DNA of 64,000 bases from Tubulanus polymorphus (lineage: Eukaryota; Nemertea; Palaeonemertea; Tubulaniformes; Tubulanidae), in contig NC_134031.1 of the NCBI RefSeq assembly GCF_964204645.1, forward strand, positions 250,001-314,000, given 5' to 3'. The notes beneath the pieces are model-generated. The model worked only from the letters and a program-made list of their open reading frames with translations. It searched no databases and was not told the origin of the DNA. The position numbers and the translations under genes were made by a program. This document shows, one piece after another, positions 48,683 to 62,400 of this stretch. The stretch's first letter is position 1; every line of letters starts with the position of its first letter.

Positions 48683-50267
48683 GGAAGCTAAGATTCATCA
48701 TTGAGTTAAAATAGTCACTGACATAATTCGGTATAAAGTGTATAACTGACTCAATAAAAGTACAAATAGTTAGAGGGAGACCGAGGAGAGGGGAGAGGAG
48801 GGGAGGGGGAGAGGGGGTCGATAGAGTCTGGCTCACAGCACACGGAGCCGACGGGTAGAGATAGATAGGTAGATAAGAGTATCGGTTTGTGTCTTGTCTC
48901 TGATGGACACACACAGTAATACACGCAGTAACAGTTAACAGCTAATTGCTCGGTTTATGCGACTATTCACTGTGACATTCAAGTACATCTTTCATTGACA
49001 CAAATCGAGTTCTATTTTCCGTGCAGCCAATTTAACGCGTAGATAACGAAGTCTTTAATTGGACGCTGGATGATATTTCGAGTGTGACATAAGTTGTGAA
49101 GTGGAATTGTTAGTTTATTCCTGTTTAATGATATATCACCGTGTGATATTTCAAATCATACATGTGTGTATCACTGACTGATATATCACTATCACTGAGA
49201 TAGAGATATCAGTCTCACTTTCTATCAGTTATACATGAACAATATCTACGATTAAAATATTTCTCGAAATCATTTTCTACCGATGATCCTTTATTACATC
49301 GAGTTAACCTTAAATTGTTTCAAAATTTCGTCTCAATGTTTCGAATTCTAGCCTAGTCCTGGTTCAGGGAGGGGCCTCTCTCCCTGGTTCTGGGGAATGC
49401 GAGCTTCCCGTCTCTCTAAAATCAAATATTTAGCGAATCAATTTTCACAAAGCTTTCTTTGTTTTCGATAGTACAAAGAAATATCTAGAAAAAACATATT
49501 GATAATTCATAATCCCGAAAAAAATGTTCACTTGACCCAGAAAACGGTTATATATATACATATATATATGTATAAATATCCATTTTCTGGGAGATATTCA
49601 TTTTTTCATAGACTGTTTAAAATTCATAGAACTGATTTGAATCAGTTTTACGATGACGTCATAAATCGATTGATTGTAAACATTGAGGTTGAGACGATTG
49701 AAGATTTTGTTTCAAGAATTCAGAGATCGTCGAGAAATGATGCTTCACCGATACATAGTGGAAACTAGAATAAACATTTATAATGTGAGATATGATACTT
49801 CAGGTATCAGTCAGTAGATACTTGTAGATACTCATGTATCATCCCGATACTGTAGTATTCACTGCCTCTATTTACCTTTATTCAATAGTTTCATTATAAC
49901 TAATGGCGCCAGAGAGATATTCTTCAAACTAACACTTTACAAGACTCGATAACAATCATTCCCTCTCTCTTCTCTCTCCTCCTCCTTTCCTGTCTCCTCT
50001 CCCTCCTCTCAGATATGTTTTGGTAACAACATTGGTCTATTGTGATTTTAGTTAGTGAAATATTTTTTTTTCATTTTCTACAGTATTTAAGGATATCTAT
50101 GATATCAAAACTGAAAACTGAGTAAATGCCTCTATTTGAAGTGAAGATATTGTGTCTTTATTTGTCATACAAGTATTATAATTACTTTGACGAAATGAAT
50201 AAATAAATAACATAAATAAATTTATTGTCTAATCCTAGAAAACTATGTAAATGACTTCTGGTTAGCT

Positions 50268-50355
50268 GACTGACTGATTGACTGAATGACTGGCTAGCTG
50301 ACTGGTTAACTGGTTAGCTGGCTGGTGGATTGGTTACCTGGCTGGCTGACAGGCT
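50268..50355. repeat. CTGG/CTGA tetranucleotide-derived array
   Basis: Irregular actggctagctgactggtta-type sequence built from CTGA and CTGG units. A GCCCGCCA array follows at about 50475-50530. Confidence 0.8.
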
Positions 50356-52154
50356 GTGACACTATAAATATAAACCCAAATAGTTTAAATAATGAATCTA
50401 TCTAATGTATGTATCTGTGTGAAGGCTTTGTACGGCGGGATCTCGACTGTGTTGAAGCAGTTTGAAGTCACCGCTGCCCGCCCGCCAGCCCGCCAGCCAG
50501 CCCGCCAGCCAGCCCGCCAGACCGCCCGCCTGAGCGAGTGCGGTCTCTCTGTCTGCTGAATTATTGTTTGATATCTCATTATATATAACTGATTTTTTCA
50601 GATCTGGTGAATCGTCTCTTGACAAACAATGGCTGATGATTCTAGCTGCACCTATTGACCCCTGCTGAGGGTCAGTTACTCACAGGTGTTTACTCCTTCT
50701 CTCCTCTCCTCTCCTCTCCCCCTCTCTCCCTCTCTCCTCTCCCCTCTCCCCCTCTCTCTCCTCTCCTCTCTCTCAACTCTGGGATTCGATGCGACCGACC
50801 GATATTTCAGTAACATTTAACATTTTATTTGAACTGATAAACGCCCAGCACTGATAGTCTGCCTACGCGTTGTGGACCCGTTTGCGCCCGCGCGAGTGTT
50901 TTATCAGTGGAGGATGTTTTCAATACAAATCATTTTAGTTGTTATAAGATAATGTTGTTATCACTGATTCGTCTGTCTATATCGAATTGATATCATTTTT
51001 CCAGGAATGAAAAAAATTGTGTCATCCAGGAATCGTTTCAAGGGCTTTCACCGAATACTAACTTCCTTTAGACTCATCCCTATCACTAGGGGGTCTAATT
51101 CTTTAACCTGTCACCAGGGGGCCTCATTCTCAGTAACCAGCACGGTAGTTGTTAACATTGCCTCTCCCTGTCCTTGTATTCAATGAATGTTAGTTTAATT
51201 TTCGTGAAATTGACGTCACAATGATGGTTCATATTCGTCATTTTGCACGTCAAACCTTGGACCTTCAGTGTCCTTGTGGTTCAGATTTAGAGACGTTATT
51301 AATGATATAATTACTGATGATTGATTTGTTGATGATTCAGATAACGGGGGGGGAGGGGGAGGGGATTGGGGAGTATTTATTATTGATGTGTTATTTGAAC
51401 AATGAAATGTGAAATTGTCCCCGGTTGCGGAAATCACCACTCAGGCCTCAACTGGTGAAAGTTAAATTTCCATTTTCTCAAGTAAACAAACATAAATCTA
51501 TCTGTTGTATTTACTGTACCGTTTCCTTCCGTGTTCAGTATGGGATTTAGCATCTGTGTGAATCTTTCTCGTTCGCACACCGTGCGCGCGCGGCCGTGTG
51601 CGTCGCCGGTGCTGTTGTGTAAACTTTGCTCTGTCTCTCTGCCGTTCTATCATCAATTAAACCGATGTAATTGGCTTCCTTTGATAATCTAGTTAGCAAA
51701 CAACTGGTCTCAATATTTGTAATAGACTCTGAAGACTCCCTCGCTCGTCAGTCAGTCAGTCTCTCGCCTGCTAATCTTGTCATTGTGGTGAAATCGGTCG
51801 TCGATTTCCAATAAACCGCAACCACGTGACTCGCTCATTGTACTCGTCGTCAGGGGCGCGCGTGAATTTATTTAATTGATTGTCTTCAGTTATGAAGTTG
51901 TGTTTGTCATCGTTGAGAGTAAATTTACTCGTGGATTCATTCGGCTCTACACACGACACGATGTGAATTAGTCCTGGAGTAATACCGCTGCTGTTGCTGG
52001 TTTCCGATGACGTATTATAGATATTGTACTGTCCCCCAACCCCTCGCAGACTGACCCCTCCTAGCACAGAGCTCCCTCCCTCTATTCAGACACATTCTCA
52101 TTCTTTATCCAGCACGAAATGAATTTTGTCACAAATTCTATTTTTCAAGTTGAG

Positions 52155-52285
52155 ATGGGGCGTGGGGCGCGTGGGTAAAGGGATGGGGTGCAGTGGGGCA
52201 CGTGGGTAGAGGGCTGGGGTGCAGTGGGGCGCGTGGGTAGAGGGCTGGGGTGCAGTGGGGTGCGTGGGTAGAGGGACGAGGCAGC
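52155..52285. repeat. GC-rich minisatellite, roughly 38-bp period, about 3-4 copies
   Basis: The unit contains gcgtgggtagagggctgggg then tgcagtggg. Confidence 0.85.
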
Positions 52286-54061
52286 GGAGGGGGTCAAGTG
52301 TCTATCGAAATGCATTATCAGGAAAGTGATAGCTATCGCTGACTAAACGGTACCCCTAAATCCAGGCTTTATTTCCATTAATCCTTGCTTTGTTCGGGAT
52401 TAATTGGCTTGACATCAATTGCGCACACAAGATTAATCCCTATCACCATAATCCTCAGATAATCCTCCGATATTAACAATCTGTTTTACACAATGTAACC
52501 GATACAAATCCTTTTATTGATCGCTGATTTTACACATTTTAAAAACAGATGTTTTGTAAGTTTACACAAAGTAGATACAAGAAGATATCAACTCTTTCTT
52601 TCTCTCTTCTCTCTTCTCTTCCAATCTAATCAGGCTCTAGGTTTCTATGTACGTAAGTGATTAATCATCTGATTCTTTTATATCAGAAAAATATATCACT
52701 TTTATTCGCACATTCATTCAACACCAGTGAATCTTTAGCCAGTGTAGACATTGTATTAAACCAACGCTGAATGCAAACTGTGAAAGGATCGGGTTTAGAG
52801 GTATATGGAGACTAGGGGTCCGGGGATCAGTGCTATGGGGCGAGAGAGGTTTAGAGGTATCGGCCTGAGGCTCCCTATAATTCATTATTTCAAACACGAT
52901 TCTGTCCCCTGTTCAACTGATGTTTAGTTACAATAATATTATTGTTTTGTGAATTACAAAAAGAATGTTGGGAAGTTTTGGGTCCGACAAGTTGTAAGAA
53001 GCTGCAGGAGTAGTGAATGTAACTATTGTGATGAGTTACAGGACTATAAGTATCTGTAGTACCACTTCATCTCGTATCTATAACCCGCGCGCACTATCTC
53101 TTATCATTCGAGTAAAACTATTCATCACTTTATATTGAGTTTTAAAGTGAATGTGAGTTGTTTGTTGATGTGGCTCTTACAGAGATTGACATCTCCTCAG
53201 GTGTATCTGAGTAGGTTAGGTGAGGTGAGGTGAGGGGAGTGAGTGGCGAGGTGAGGGGTTGGGGAGTGGGTACGTCTATTAAGGAATGGCCACGGAACAC
53301 ATTTCCGCTTCGTGACACGAGCTGCAGTTGCTCAAAAGTTGGCCAAAGATAACCAGCCGATAAATACCGTAGTAACTATGAAATTTTAATTGTCATTATG
53401 TCAACTATCCACTGGTTCAAAACGGCCTTTGATCAACTGATGGGTCGGGGTCATGTTTCAAAAAACTCAGGATCCAGTTTAACAGATGACCTCAATTTAG
53501 TCCATGGTTAAAGATAATTCATTTCCATTGTTTTAAATCTAGATTCAAATTCTAAATCGAGAGAATTTTGAATCAATTGACTACATTAGGTGAAGCCCAA
53601 TCACAAATCTATTCTCTTGTAGAAAATATACTTCTCTATCTGAGAATCCATGAAAGGATCTTCTCGCGTGTCTCTGGTGTGTCTGGTGTCAGGTCAGTAA
53701 ACTCTCATAGTTGGACTGGTAACTGACTAACTGGGGCTGGCTGGCTGGCTGGCTGGTAACTTACTGTCTGGTCTGGCTGTCTGGCAGAATAACTGACTGA
53801 TATTGTCTAGTCTTAGATTAAAATCACTGTAAGATGAACCAGTAGTTTACAGATCTATCATCTTTACTCCTGGTTTAATGTTTACATCCGAGTTTAGAAT
53901 GTCTCGCTCTGTACAGATAGGAGCAATAAAAGAAGCTTTGTATGAAATTCATAAAAATTTATCAATTTATCTCAATATTTCCTGGATATCACAACAGAAG
54001 AGTTGATTGTGGAACTCTGTCGATCCCCTTGGAAAACATTCCAATTTGAACCCACAGGACT

Positions 54062-54490
54062 GATGGGTGGCTATACTGTGGAGCTGATGGGTGGCTCCAC
54101 TATAAGACTGATGGGCGACTCCACTGTGGAGCTGATGGGTGGCTCCACTGTGGAGCTGTTGGGTGGTTCCACTAAAAGACTGATGGGCGGCTCCGCTGTG
54201 GAGCTGATGGGTGGCTTCACTGTGGAGCTGATGGGTGGTTCCACTATAAGACTGATGGGCGACTCCACTGTGGAGCTGATGGGTGGTTCCACTATAAGAC
54301 TGATGGGCGGCTTCGCTGTGGAGCTGATGGGTGGCTCCACTGTGGAGCTGATGGGTGGTTCCACCATAAGACTGATGGGCGGCTTCGCTGTGGAGCTGAT
54401 GGGTGGCTTCACTGTGGAGCTGATGGGTGGTTCCACTATAAGACTGATGGGCGGCTCCGCTGTGGAGCTGTTGGGTGACTCCACTACAGT
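54062..54490. repeat. 24-bp minisatellite, about 18 copies, open on both strands
   Basis: The unit ctgatgggtggctccactgt plus ggag alternates with a variant ending ataaga. Since 24 is a multiple of three, it reads as an eight-residue repeat (TVELMGGS / TIRLMGGS) of about 140 residues on the plus strand and is also open on the minus strand. There is no recognisable domain or splice context, so it is treated as repeat DNA. Confidence 0.9.
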
Positions 54491-54882
54491 ATAGAGGATC
54501 CAGCTCTAACGATGTTTACTGGTTTTGGTTGTTATGATTTTATCTTCAGACATTCTGTCTGAAAGACAAGATAAATTCAGACCCCTGCAGTTTGTGATTT
54601 ACAGGAAATAATCAATTATTACAGCATGAATTCATAATGTGTTTATTTGTTGAGACTGCCGGGCAAAACAGTCTTACACCACACATGGGTGGGGTGGAGA
54701 TCCACAGTACCGGCCCCCCTTCTCGGCACATGGTCTTCATTCAGTTATTCTGAAATCTGATATTGTTTATGAATAATCTAACATTAATCACACATTGTTG
54801 TGAATTGACTTCGGCAAGTGAGTGGTAAATTTTACATGAGATGTTGTTTGATTTAACTGGTTGGTATCTCACAGTCACAGTC

Positions 54883-54886
<4 letters not shown>

Positions 54887-54926
<40 letters not shown>
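54887..54926. repeat. (CAG)12-13
   Basis: A short uninterrupted CAG run preceded by cacagtcacagtcacagt. Confidence 0.9.
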
Positions 54927-54929
<3 letters not shown>

Positions 54930-56062
54930 CGGGCAACATGTCACCTGTTTGCCGTGTGACACATCACTTAGATAAATATTACAAGTACTGTAATAAACTT
55001 CTTACGGTACCGCTCGGCTCCACTTCCCTTGCAACAGCCGGGGCCGGACTCGGAACCGGACCTCGGACCCGGATTCGGACCTGTAAAGTTACAGTGTGGT
55101 GGTACAAAGCCCTCAGCAGGGAGGGACCTCGATGTCGGATGTAAATTCGGCAGTTTACAAACCTTGAACCGAGGTTATTGCAATATAATCTGATACAAAT
55201 AGTTCCCATTGCATTGGTCTCGATAAAGCCCAAACCTACTGCGGATTTGATAATTATATTTTCAAGATTTTTGAATAGTGATCCAGGGATAATGATGATT
55301 AGATTTAGTTAGTCCGGGGCTGAAATGTGTTTGTTTACTGATAGAATATATCTAGATTTTGGAGCCTGAAATGGTTGAAAAAGAGATAAACGAGAGATGG
55401 CTATTGTTCGATGTTTATCTGTGAGATAAGGTTTATAATGAAACGCATTAAATTAGAGTGATGTCTTATTTCAGATCAGATCAGATCAGATCAGATACAA
55501 ATGATGTTTATAGATAGTTTTAATGGGTAGTTTTAATACTATCTGTGAATGGACACCTGCACTACACACACCTAGTTCACTGATCATTCAATGTAATGTA
55601 AGTCATCATTTTAGATAAGTGGTCATTATATTAAAGTCATTTCTATTTTTGAGTTTCAATGTGTTTTTCTAATTCATTTAACTAAGTGTAAGTCGTCATT
55701 TGGATAAGTCGTCACATAACTGAAGTCATCGCTATTTTTGAGTTTCAATTTCTAATTCTTATTCATTTATAACTAAATGTAAGTCATCATTTCGATAAGT
55801 GCCGTGGTCACAAAATCATATCTATTTTATATTTCTAATTAACGAAGTGTAGGTCGATCATCACAACTGTGACGACTTAAAGCGAGAGTTTAACTGAATT
55901 TATAAATGAGATCCTCATTCAATGTGGAATTTTCAATTCTGAATTATTAAAATTCCACGGTGTTTTTTTTATTATATAATAGTAAAGTAAGATATTTATT
56001 AGAACAAACAGACGGTAGTAAAGAGGAAGAGAGTAGACAGATGTTTAGGGTTGATTTTTACA

Positions 56063-56064
<2 letters not shown>

Positions 56065-56134
<70 letters not shown>

Positions 56135-56209
56135 CCTCCCTCCCTCCCTCCCTCCCTCCCTCCCTCCCTCCCTCCCTCCATCCCTCCCTCCCTCCCTCCC
56201 TCCCTCCCT

Positions 56210-56258
<49 letters not shown>

Positions 56259-56325
56259 TCTCTCTCTCACTCTCTCTCTCTCTCTCACTCTCTCTCTCAC
56301 TCTCTCTCTCACTCTCTCTTACTGT
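56065..56325. repeat. (CT)n / (CCCT)n compound microsatellite
   Basis: About 65 bp of CT, then about 85 bp of CCCT, then CT with CACT interruptions. Long Ser-Leu and Arg-Glu frames across it are artefacts. Confidence 0.97.
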
Positions 56326-56969
56326 GTCTGACTGTTGACCTGTTACTAATGATTTTATCTCGTTTGGAACCTGTTGCTAAGCAAAACAGAAGATTATCAT
56401 TAAACTGATAGGTAATCCTCACTGCTCTATCCATCTGTCAATCCGTCAACATCCCTCAACATCCCTCAACATCCCTACTTCATTCAGTAGTACACAAAAC
56501 TTTAATACATATGAAAAGCAAAACATTATCGTAAAAAAAGTTCGAATAAACCAGAATATTCCTATATTCCTGTCATTTAGGAGTTCTGCTCATGGTTTAC
56601 GTCATAACAATCAGTTGAAAGGCTTTCTGTAAGTCTCTGATACATAATCATTTTAATTTACAGTACAAACTATGTGTTAATTAAATTATTGGAATATATT
56701 TCCTGCTGTTGTACAGAACTGGGGGTAGTTCAGAGCTTGTTACATCACATTCACGATTAAAATTTTGATGAAAATACTTATATCTAAAAATGAATTGAAA
56801 ATTTAATGTCTCAGTTACTGGCTAGTGTTCCATAGTAACAATATTCCAGGAATGAATAATGATTTACTGGTTGAGTTACTGCAGATTCTATGTTTTAGTG
56901 ATTAATAGGTTTTTTGAGTGTTGATGCCTGTTAAACTAACATTTATATAGATACGCGCACATAGTCATA

Positions 56970-57085
56970 TATCACACAGAGATAGGGAGAGGAGGAGAGA
57001 GGGAGGGGGGAGAGAGGGAGGGGGAGAGAGAGGGAGGGAGAGAGGGAGGGGAGAGAGAGGGAGGGAGGGAGGGGGGATAGGGAGG
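56970..57085. repeat. Purine-rich GAGAGGGAGG block
   Basis: About 115 bp of gagagggagggggagaga-type sequence. Confidence 0.9.
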
Positions 57086-57204
57086 TAGCTAGAGGGTTAC
57101 TTGGACAAACAGGAGAATGAGAGACAAGCCACGAAGACGCCCAAATACACAGCAGTCAAACATAACCTTATATACACATCTTTGCGTTAATGTCTTTCCT
57201 CTCT

Positions 57205-57338
57205 TGGGCCTGGCTGCTGAACAGTCGTGACTTAAGTTTTCAAATCTTAAGACTGGTCTTAAGTTGTTCGATTGACTAAAGAATTAAGTTGGTCTTAGAC
57301 TTGTCTCGAATCTAAGTCATGACTGTGCAACCGGCCCC
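57205..57338. mobile_element. Fold-back (MITE-like) element
   Basis: The left end gggcctggctgc...acagtcgtgacttaag and the right end (reverse complement ggggccggttgcacagtcat then gacttag) are imperfect inverted repeats of about 30 bp. The interior holds cttaagactggtcttaagt, itself a palindrome. No target-site duplication was established. Confidence 0.6.
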
Positions 57339-57826
57339 TGAAGTCGAGTCAGAGTAGTTATAGGAACCCTTGGAGAGGTCAGATGGAGCTGTTTGTCAGA
57401 GCTGACAGAAGTTCACACACACACATAGTTGTGGTTTAATTAATGTATTTTTAATTATATAAACATTTATTTAAAAGGTTAAACCCATTAATCAGTAGTG
57501 AGAGTTTACTGATTGTGTTTGTCGTGTGAAAGATTTATGAGTATTGAAAACTCGACTGACCGAATCGACACAAACTGAGAGACTATGATTTATACTTCAT
57601 ACTAGTTATAATTAACTGAGATTTAAAACTGAATGAGAAACTGAAATATAAACCACTGCCTGTTACTACGAGTTACTACGGCCAGAGAGGAGGGGGAGGG
57701 GAGGGGAGGGGTAGCGGGACCCCCAGTATTACCATACGACACATATCATTATGAAATCCTTGATACATATTCTTGAAATCTAAATAAATTGGAAGTCATG
57801 ATTTTTTTTTTCAAAAATAATTTTTT

Positions 57827-57842
57827 TTTCGGATTCGAACCC
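57827..57842 (-). other. Isolated B-box-like motif
   Basis: On the minus strand GGGTTCGAATCCG is followed by an A run. It matches the pol III B box, but no A box or tRNA fold was made out, so it may be a degraded tRNA-derived element or chance. Confidence 0.25.
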
Positions 57843-57984
57843 ACACGACAACTAAATTGTGGTGGTTGAATTTGTTCTTAGAATTTAATCTAGTTATGTT
57901 CGATTGTTTTTCCAGTGATGGTGGTCTCCGTATCTGTAGATTACTAACAGTAGCAGCATTGTTTTAATGATACATGATCTCTTC

Positions 57985-58072
57985 TCCCTCTCTTCCCTCT
58001 CTCTCCCTCTCTCTCCCTCTCTCTCCCTCTCTCTCCCTCTCTCTCCCTCTCTCTCCCTCTCTTCCCTCTCTG
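57985..58072. repeat. (CTCTCCCT)n octanucleotide microsatellite
   Basis: About ten units of CTCTCCCT with two TTCCCT variants. Confidence 0.93.
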
Positions 58073-58434
58073 ATCGTTTCTACAGACAAGTGACTCTAAC
58101 ATAACGTAATTCTATTGAATAAAAATCAATGTGATGAAAAACCAAAAGAATTGAGTCGAAACTTCAATATTCTTTTAGTTTTTCTTTATAAACGTCGGTT
58201 TCTTTTTCTTCAATTACAATCTCTGAGTGGAGCATGCAGTGGAGAGAGAGGGATCTGAGACCGATCAGGTGACACCGGACCTAAACGTGTTAACTGAAGT
58301 GAAACATGAAACTTGATAAAACCAGAAATAATTGATTAGTTTCAAATTACAGATTAATTTCAGATCCGATTCATCAGATTTGTTTTCGCTGTTAATGATT
58401 TGTTACTATGTGAGGTGAACTCCGACCTGCCTGA

Positions 58435-58785
58435 GTGCTGACCCTACACCTGCCAGTGCCTGCCACCTGACTGCTGACCCTACACCTGCCAGTGCCTGCC
58501 ACCTGACTGCTGACCCTACCCCTACCTGCCAGTGCCTACCACCTGACTGCTGACCCTACCCCTACCTGCCAGTGCCTGCCACCTGACTGCTGACCCTACC
58601 CCTACCTGCCAGTGCCTGCCGCCTGACTGCTGACCCTACCCCTACTTGCCAGTGCCAGCCACCTCGCAGTGGTACCCACCCAGCGCCCCTCGCAGTGGTA
58701 CCCACCCAGCGCCCCTCGCAGTGCTACCCACCCAGCGCCCCTCGCAGTGGTGGTACCCACTCAGCGCCCCTCGCAGTGGTACCAT
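58435..58785. repeat. Two adjacent minisatellites (about 40-bp and 26-bp units)
   Basis: First array (about 58435-58655): ctgaccctacccctacctgc then cagtgcctgccacctga, about five copies. Second array (58660-58785): cctcgcagtggtacccaccc then agcgcc, about five copies. The arrays are directly joined at a shared ccacctcgcagt boundary. Confidence 0.9.
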
Positions 58786-59887
58786 GAATGAAACGGATAG
58801 AGTACGCGTGTGTGTGTTTTTTTTTAATGACACCACAGTTAGTGGGGGGTTGTCTGTATACTGTGAGAGGATGAGAGAGAAGAGATGAGGAGGGATGAGA
58901 GAAGAGACGGATGACCCACTGTGAGTTTGGATGAGTTTTGGATTAGGTCTCTCAGTGATCTGGGGGTCATTAAGTGCAGCACATACTGACTGACTGGCTG
59001 ACTGACTGACTGGTTCGGTTTAGGTGTTCTGGTTTAGTTATTAGAGATGATGGTGATGATGATGATGATGGGGTAGTTGTTTTCGGAGATGACTTCCCCG
59101 CTGTTCTTTCTATAATCATTTCAAACTCGTGTAATTACTTCATTATTTTACACAGGGTTCATTCGGTGCACTGGTTTCTTCAAGGTGGAAGGAGGTACGA
59201 TCCTCGTCGAGTACTGAATATACTCCGCACTCTAATCATCGACACTAGGAAATATCTTTCTCTCTCAATTCTTATCGTTTCGATATTAGATATTAACAGT
59301 TTTTAAAAACGTAATTGAGATTTTCAAGTGAATTCGATTCACCGCGGGGGGGGGGTAGAGCTTTAATTCTGGTGAAAGCGAAATTCAAAGATTTTGCTTC
59401 GATTACTTCTCATTCATGGAATTCATCAGTTTTAACAACTCGTTGACGAATTTTAACTAATTTCGTCTCACCCCCTCACGCCTCACCCCTCACGCCTTAT
59501 CGCCTGCACCCATTTATTTCAAAATTAAATTATCAAGTCAGAACCTCGTACGAGGAAGTGATGCGTCTTCTGTCGATCCTTTCAATTCTGTAATTAACAA
59601 GTTCACACCTCTGAGTACACCGGAAGGGGATCAGTTCGGGGGCTACCTGGTACAGTGAGTCTAAACCTGATAGAACGTGTAGAGTGAAATATCTCAGTAA
59701 TTCTAATGGGTTTCACTTGGTATAAATTACACAAATCTATAATACAAAAACGTGTTACATAATTCACCATTAACGGCTTAAAAACTACATCGAAATTTAT
59801 AACAGCTTGAATTGAAATTCAGAAAATAGAAAGTGTGAAACAAATCATAGTGATTAGGATTATGTAGGGATTATACATGTATTTCAG

Positions 59888-60085
59888 CTCGACAGGTCAC
59901 GGGTTGGTGCAGCTCAGCTCGATAGGTCACGGGTTGGTGCAGCTCAGCTCGATAGGTCACGGGTTGGTGCAGCTCAGCTCGACAGGTCACGGGTTGGTGC
60001 AGCTCAGCTCGATAGGTCACGGGTTTGGTGTTTCTCAGCTCGATAGGTCACGGGTTTGGTGTTTCTCAGCTCGACAGACCCTTGG
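59888..60085. repeat. 30-bp minisatellite, about 7 copies
   Basis: The unit is agctcgataggtcacgggtt plus ggtgcagctc, with gat/gac variation. The last copies change ggtgcagctc to tggtgtttctc. Confidence 0.92.
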
Positions 60086-60089
60086 TTTG

Positions 60090-61136
60090 TGCTGCTGTTG
60101 ATAATCTGTGTGATTATTTGATTAATACTGTAACACACCGGTCTAATTATACTCTGTTACATAATCATATAACACAATAATCAATGAATGATTTAAACTA
60201 AATAAATCACCACAAACTAATATTTATTTTTAATCATTGACGGCAACGAATTTGATTGTTTGATTAATCGTCGCATTGTAACCGATCGTTTTAAATGTTT
60301 ACCGCTAGGTGGCATAACTGAATGTTCAACATAAATAATGTGTAGTAGCAAAGGTTCATAGTGTTTATGAATTTCTGTTAGTAGGCGTGTGTTGTCAATA
60401 AAGTTTTATTTTAATGTTTTAAAATGTTTTCATTTTCTATTTTTTCGGGATTGTAAATAATCTTTTGCCCTTCTGGTAATGGAGTAAATAAATCCAATAT
60501 ATTCGATTCAAGTTTGATTACTTTGTCCCCCTGCCCCCTGAAGACACCCTCATCTCCCCCAAACCGCAATCACAGGCCCCTTGACATAAAGGACCCGGTT
60601 CAACATTTCTCGGTTGGAATTCATCTCTTGGGGTTTCAAACATTGAAGATTAATTAATTGAATTATAGTGTCTCAAACTGATGATCTATGGATCTTCACA
60701 CGTAAATCTGTGTGAAACAACAACTAAAAATACAAAATATGATATAAAGTCATAGATATAGAGTTTAGATGATAGAGACATGAATGAACTATGTGTCTAT
60801 AATGTTCGTATTGATATAAGTCGTGTATGTTTGAACAGGTTTAGTGAATTTTGTCACATTTTCCTGTGAAGTGATCGATCCACTATTCTCTATTCATTCT
60901 AATTGTCAGTAAGTTTTTGAAGCGTTTCTAAATGAGGCTTTTATTTTGATTTCATGTCGGTCTCTGTTTTCTGTTCGGAGTTTGTTTTAACAGTTGATAT
61001 TCATACAGTGATCTCTATCATTAACTGTACGAGTCAATACAGCCGCTAGTATCAAGTTACATATTCTCTCTCACTGTCTGTCTCGATACTGGGTGGTGAC
61101 GTCCCCAGGGATTCTACTGCTCCTATGCCGGGTGCA
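60090..61136. other. AT-rich stretch with no recognised gene
   Basis: Nothing beyond AT-rich sequence was seen here; short open frames only. Confidence 0.5.
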
Positions 61137-61256
61137 CAGCCAGCCAGCCAGTCAGCCAGTCAGCCAGGCAGTCAGCCAGTCAACCAGTCAGTCAATCAGT
61201 CAGCTAGCCAGCCAGCCAGCGAGCCAGCCAGTCAGCCAGCCAGCCAGCCAGTCAGT

Positions 61257-61287
<31 letters not shown>

Positions 61288-61362
61288 TCAGTCAGTCAGC
61301 CAGCCAGTCAGCCAGCCAGTCAGCCAGTCAGTCAGCGAGCCAGCCAGCCGGCCAGCCAGTCA
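61137..61362. repeat. CAGC/CAGT tetranucleotide array
   Basis: About 55 tetranucleotides of CAGC or CAGT in mixed order. The Gln-Pro-Ala-Ser frames are artefacts. Confidence 0.95.
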
Positions 61363-62156
61363 CGCGATGCTCTGTATGATGAGCGGGTAGAAGTGATGCT
61401 GGATGCTGTGATCTAACGGATACATCAGTCATCCTTCGTTTCCTCCGATAGTTACTATTGTCACCGTCAGTGGTACAGCACGATATATTAACCCTTCATC
61501 CTCGAAAACTAAAACACAATTCAAAAACCACTTTTAAATATTCACTTTGTTAACTCGAAAATATGACAAACCCGGTAAATTTCAGCGTCAAGTTTCTCGT
61601 ATTTTGCTGATTTGATTTTGCTGATTTGAGATGTTTAGATGAAGTCGTGTTGTAGACGTGAAAGGGTTAATCTTGAAGACGCACGCGAACTGTTAACAGT
61701 GATTCATTTATTCAGTGATCAGATCTTTAATATAATCACGATTTCAATAAAATCATGCAGGTTTTCATTATAAATGGGCGTCAATATACAATCAGAGAAA
61801 TAGATTTTATACCCGGTTCTATCAATGCTTTGATTCTAGACTTGTCTTAGTTCTGTAGATTATCCATAACAAACTAACACTATGCTTTCTTTACTTCTAT
61901 AACTAATCTAAACACTTAAGATCAGTCTCGTCATTCTAAGCTTATTTCGGTTCTATATCTGATCTAACAAGGAGAAGTCTTTAGATTCAAGACCATTTCT
62001 GGACCGACTGTGTATCTGTGCCTCAGTTTGGGAACTTAGGTAACCTGCTAGTCTGTGGAACTGAGTGGACTCTGTGGATAATGATTACTACAAGATCTGA
62101 TACAAGAGTTTGATGAGATCTGTTTTATAAGAATCCGGCTCTGATTACTGATACAC
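61363..62156. other. AT-rich stretch with no recognised gene
   Basis: A part at 61835-62000 has taagatcagtctcgtc and cttgtcttagttctgtag motifs like those inside the fold-back at 57.2 kb, possibly a degraded relative. Confidence 0.4.
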
Positions 62157-62400
62157 GTGATACTGGGCGGGTGGTGTATCTGTGGTGTATCAGTAGTGAT
62201 ACTGGGCGGGTGGTGTATCAGTAGTGATACTGGGTGGACTGTGTGGTGTATCTGTGGTGTATCAGTAGTGATACTGGGCGGGTGGTGTATCTGCGGTGTA
62301 TCAGTAGTGATACTGGGCGGGTGGTGTATCAGTAGTGATACTGGGTGGACTGTGTGGTGTATCTGTGGTGTATCAGTAGTGATACTGGGCGGGTGGTGAT
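62157..62400. repeat. Minisatellite with a higher-order structure
   Basis: Short units gatactgggcgggtggtgta, tctgtggtgtatcagtagt and gatactgggtggactgtgtg are arranged in a super-repeat of about 120 bp present twice. The array abuts the candidate exon at 62386-62513. Confidence 0.9.

Larger units (their letters stand above)
47130..54060. other. Gene-poor stretch
   Basis: No supported gene. It holds a CAG run at 48098-48121, minisatellites at 48545, 50268 and 52155, CT-rich blocks near 49970-50010 and 50697-50775, a CpG-rich spot at 51570-51610 and a G-rich block at 51345. The open frame at 47665-47877 has no recognisable family. Confidence 0.45.
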
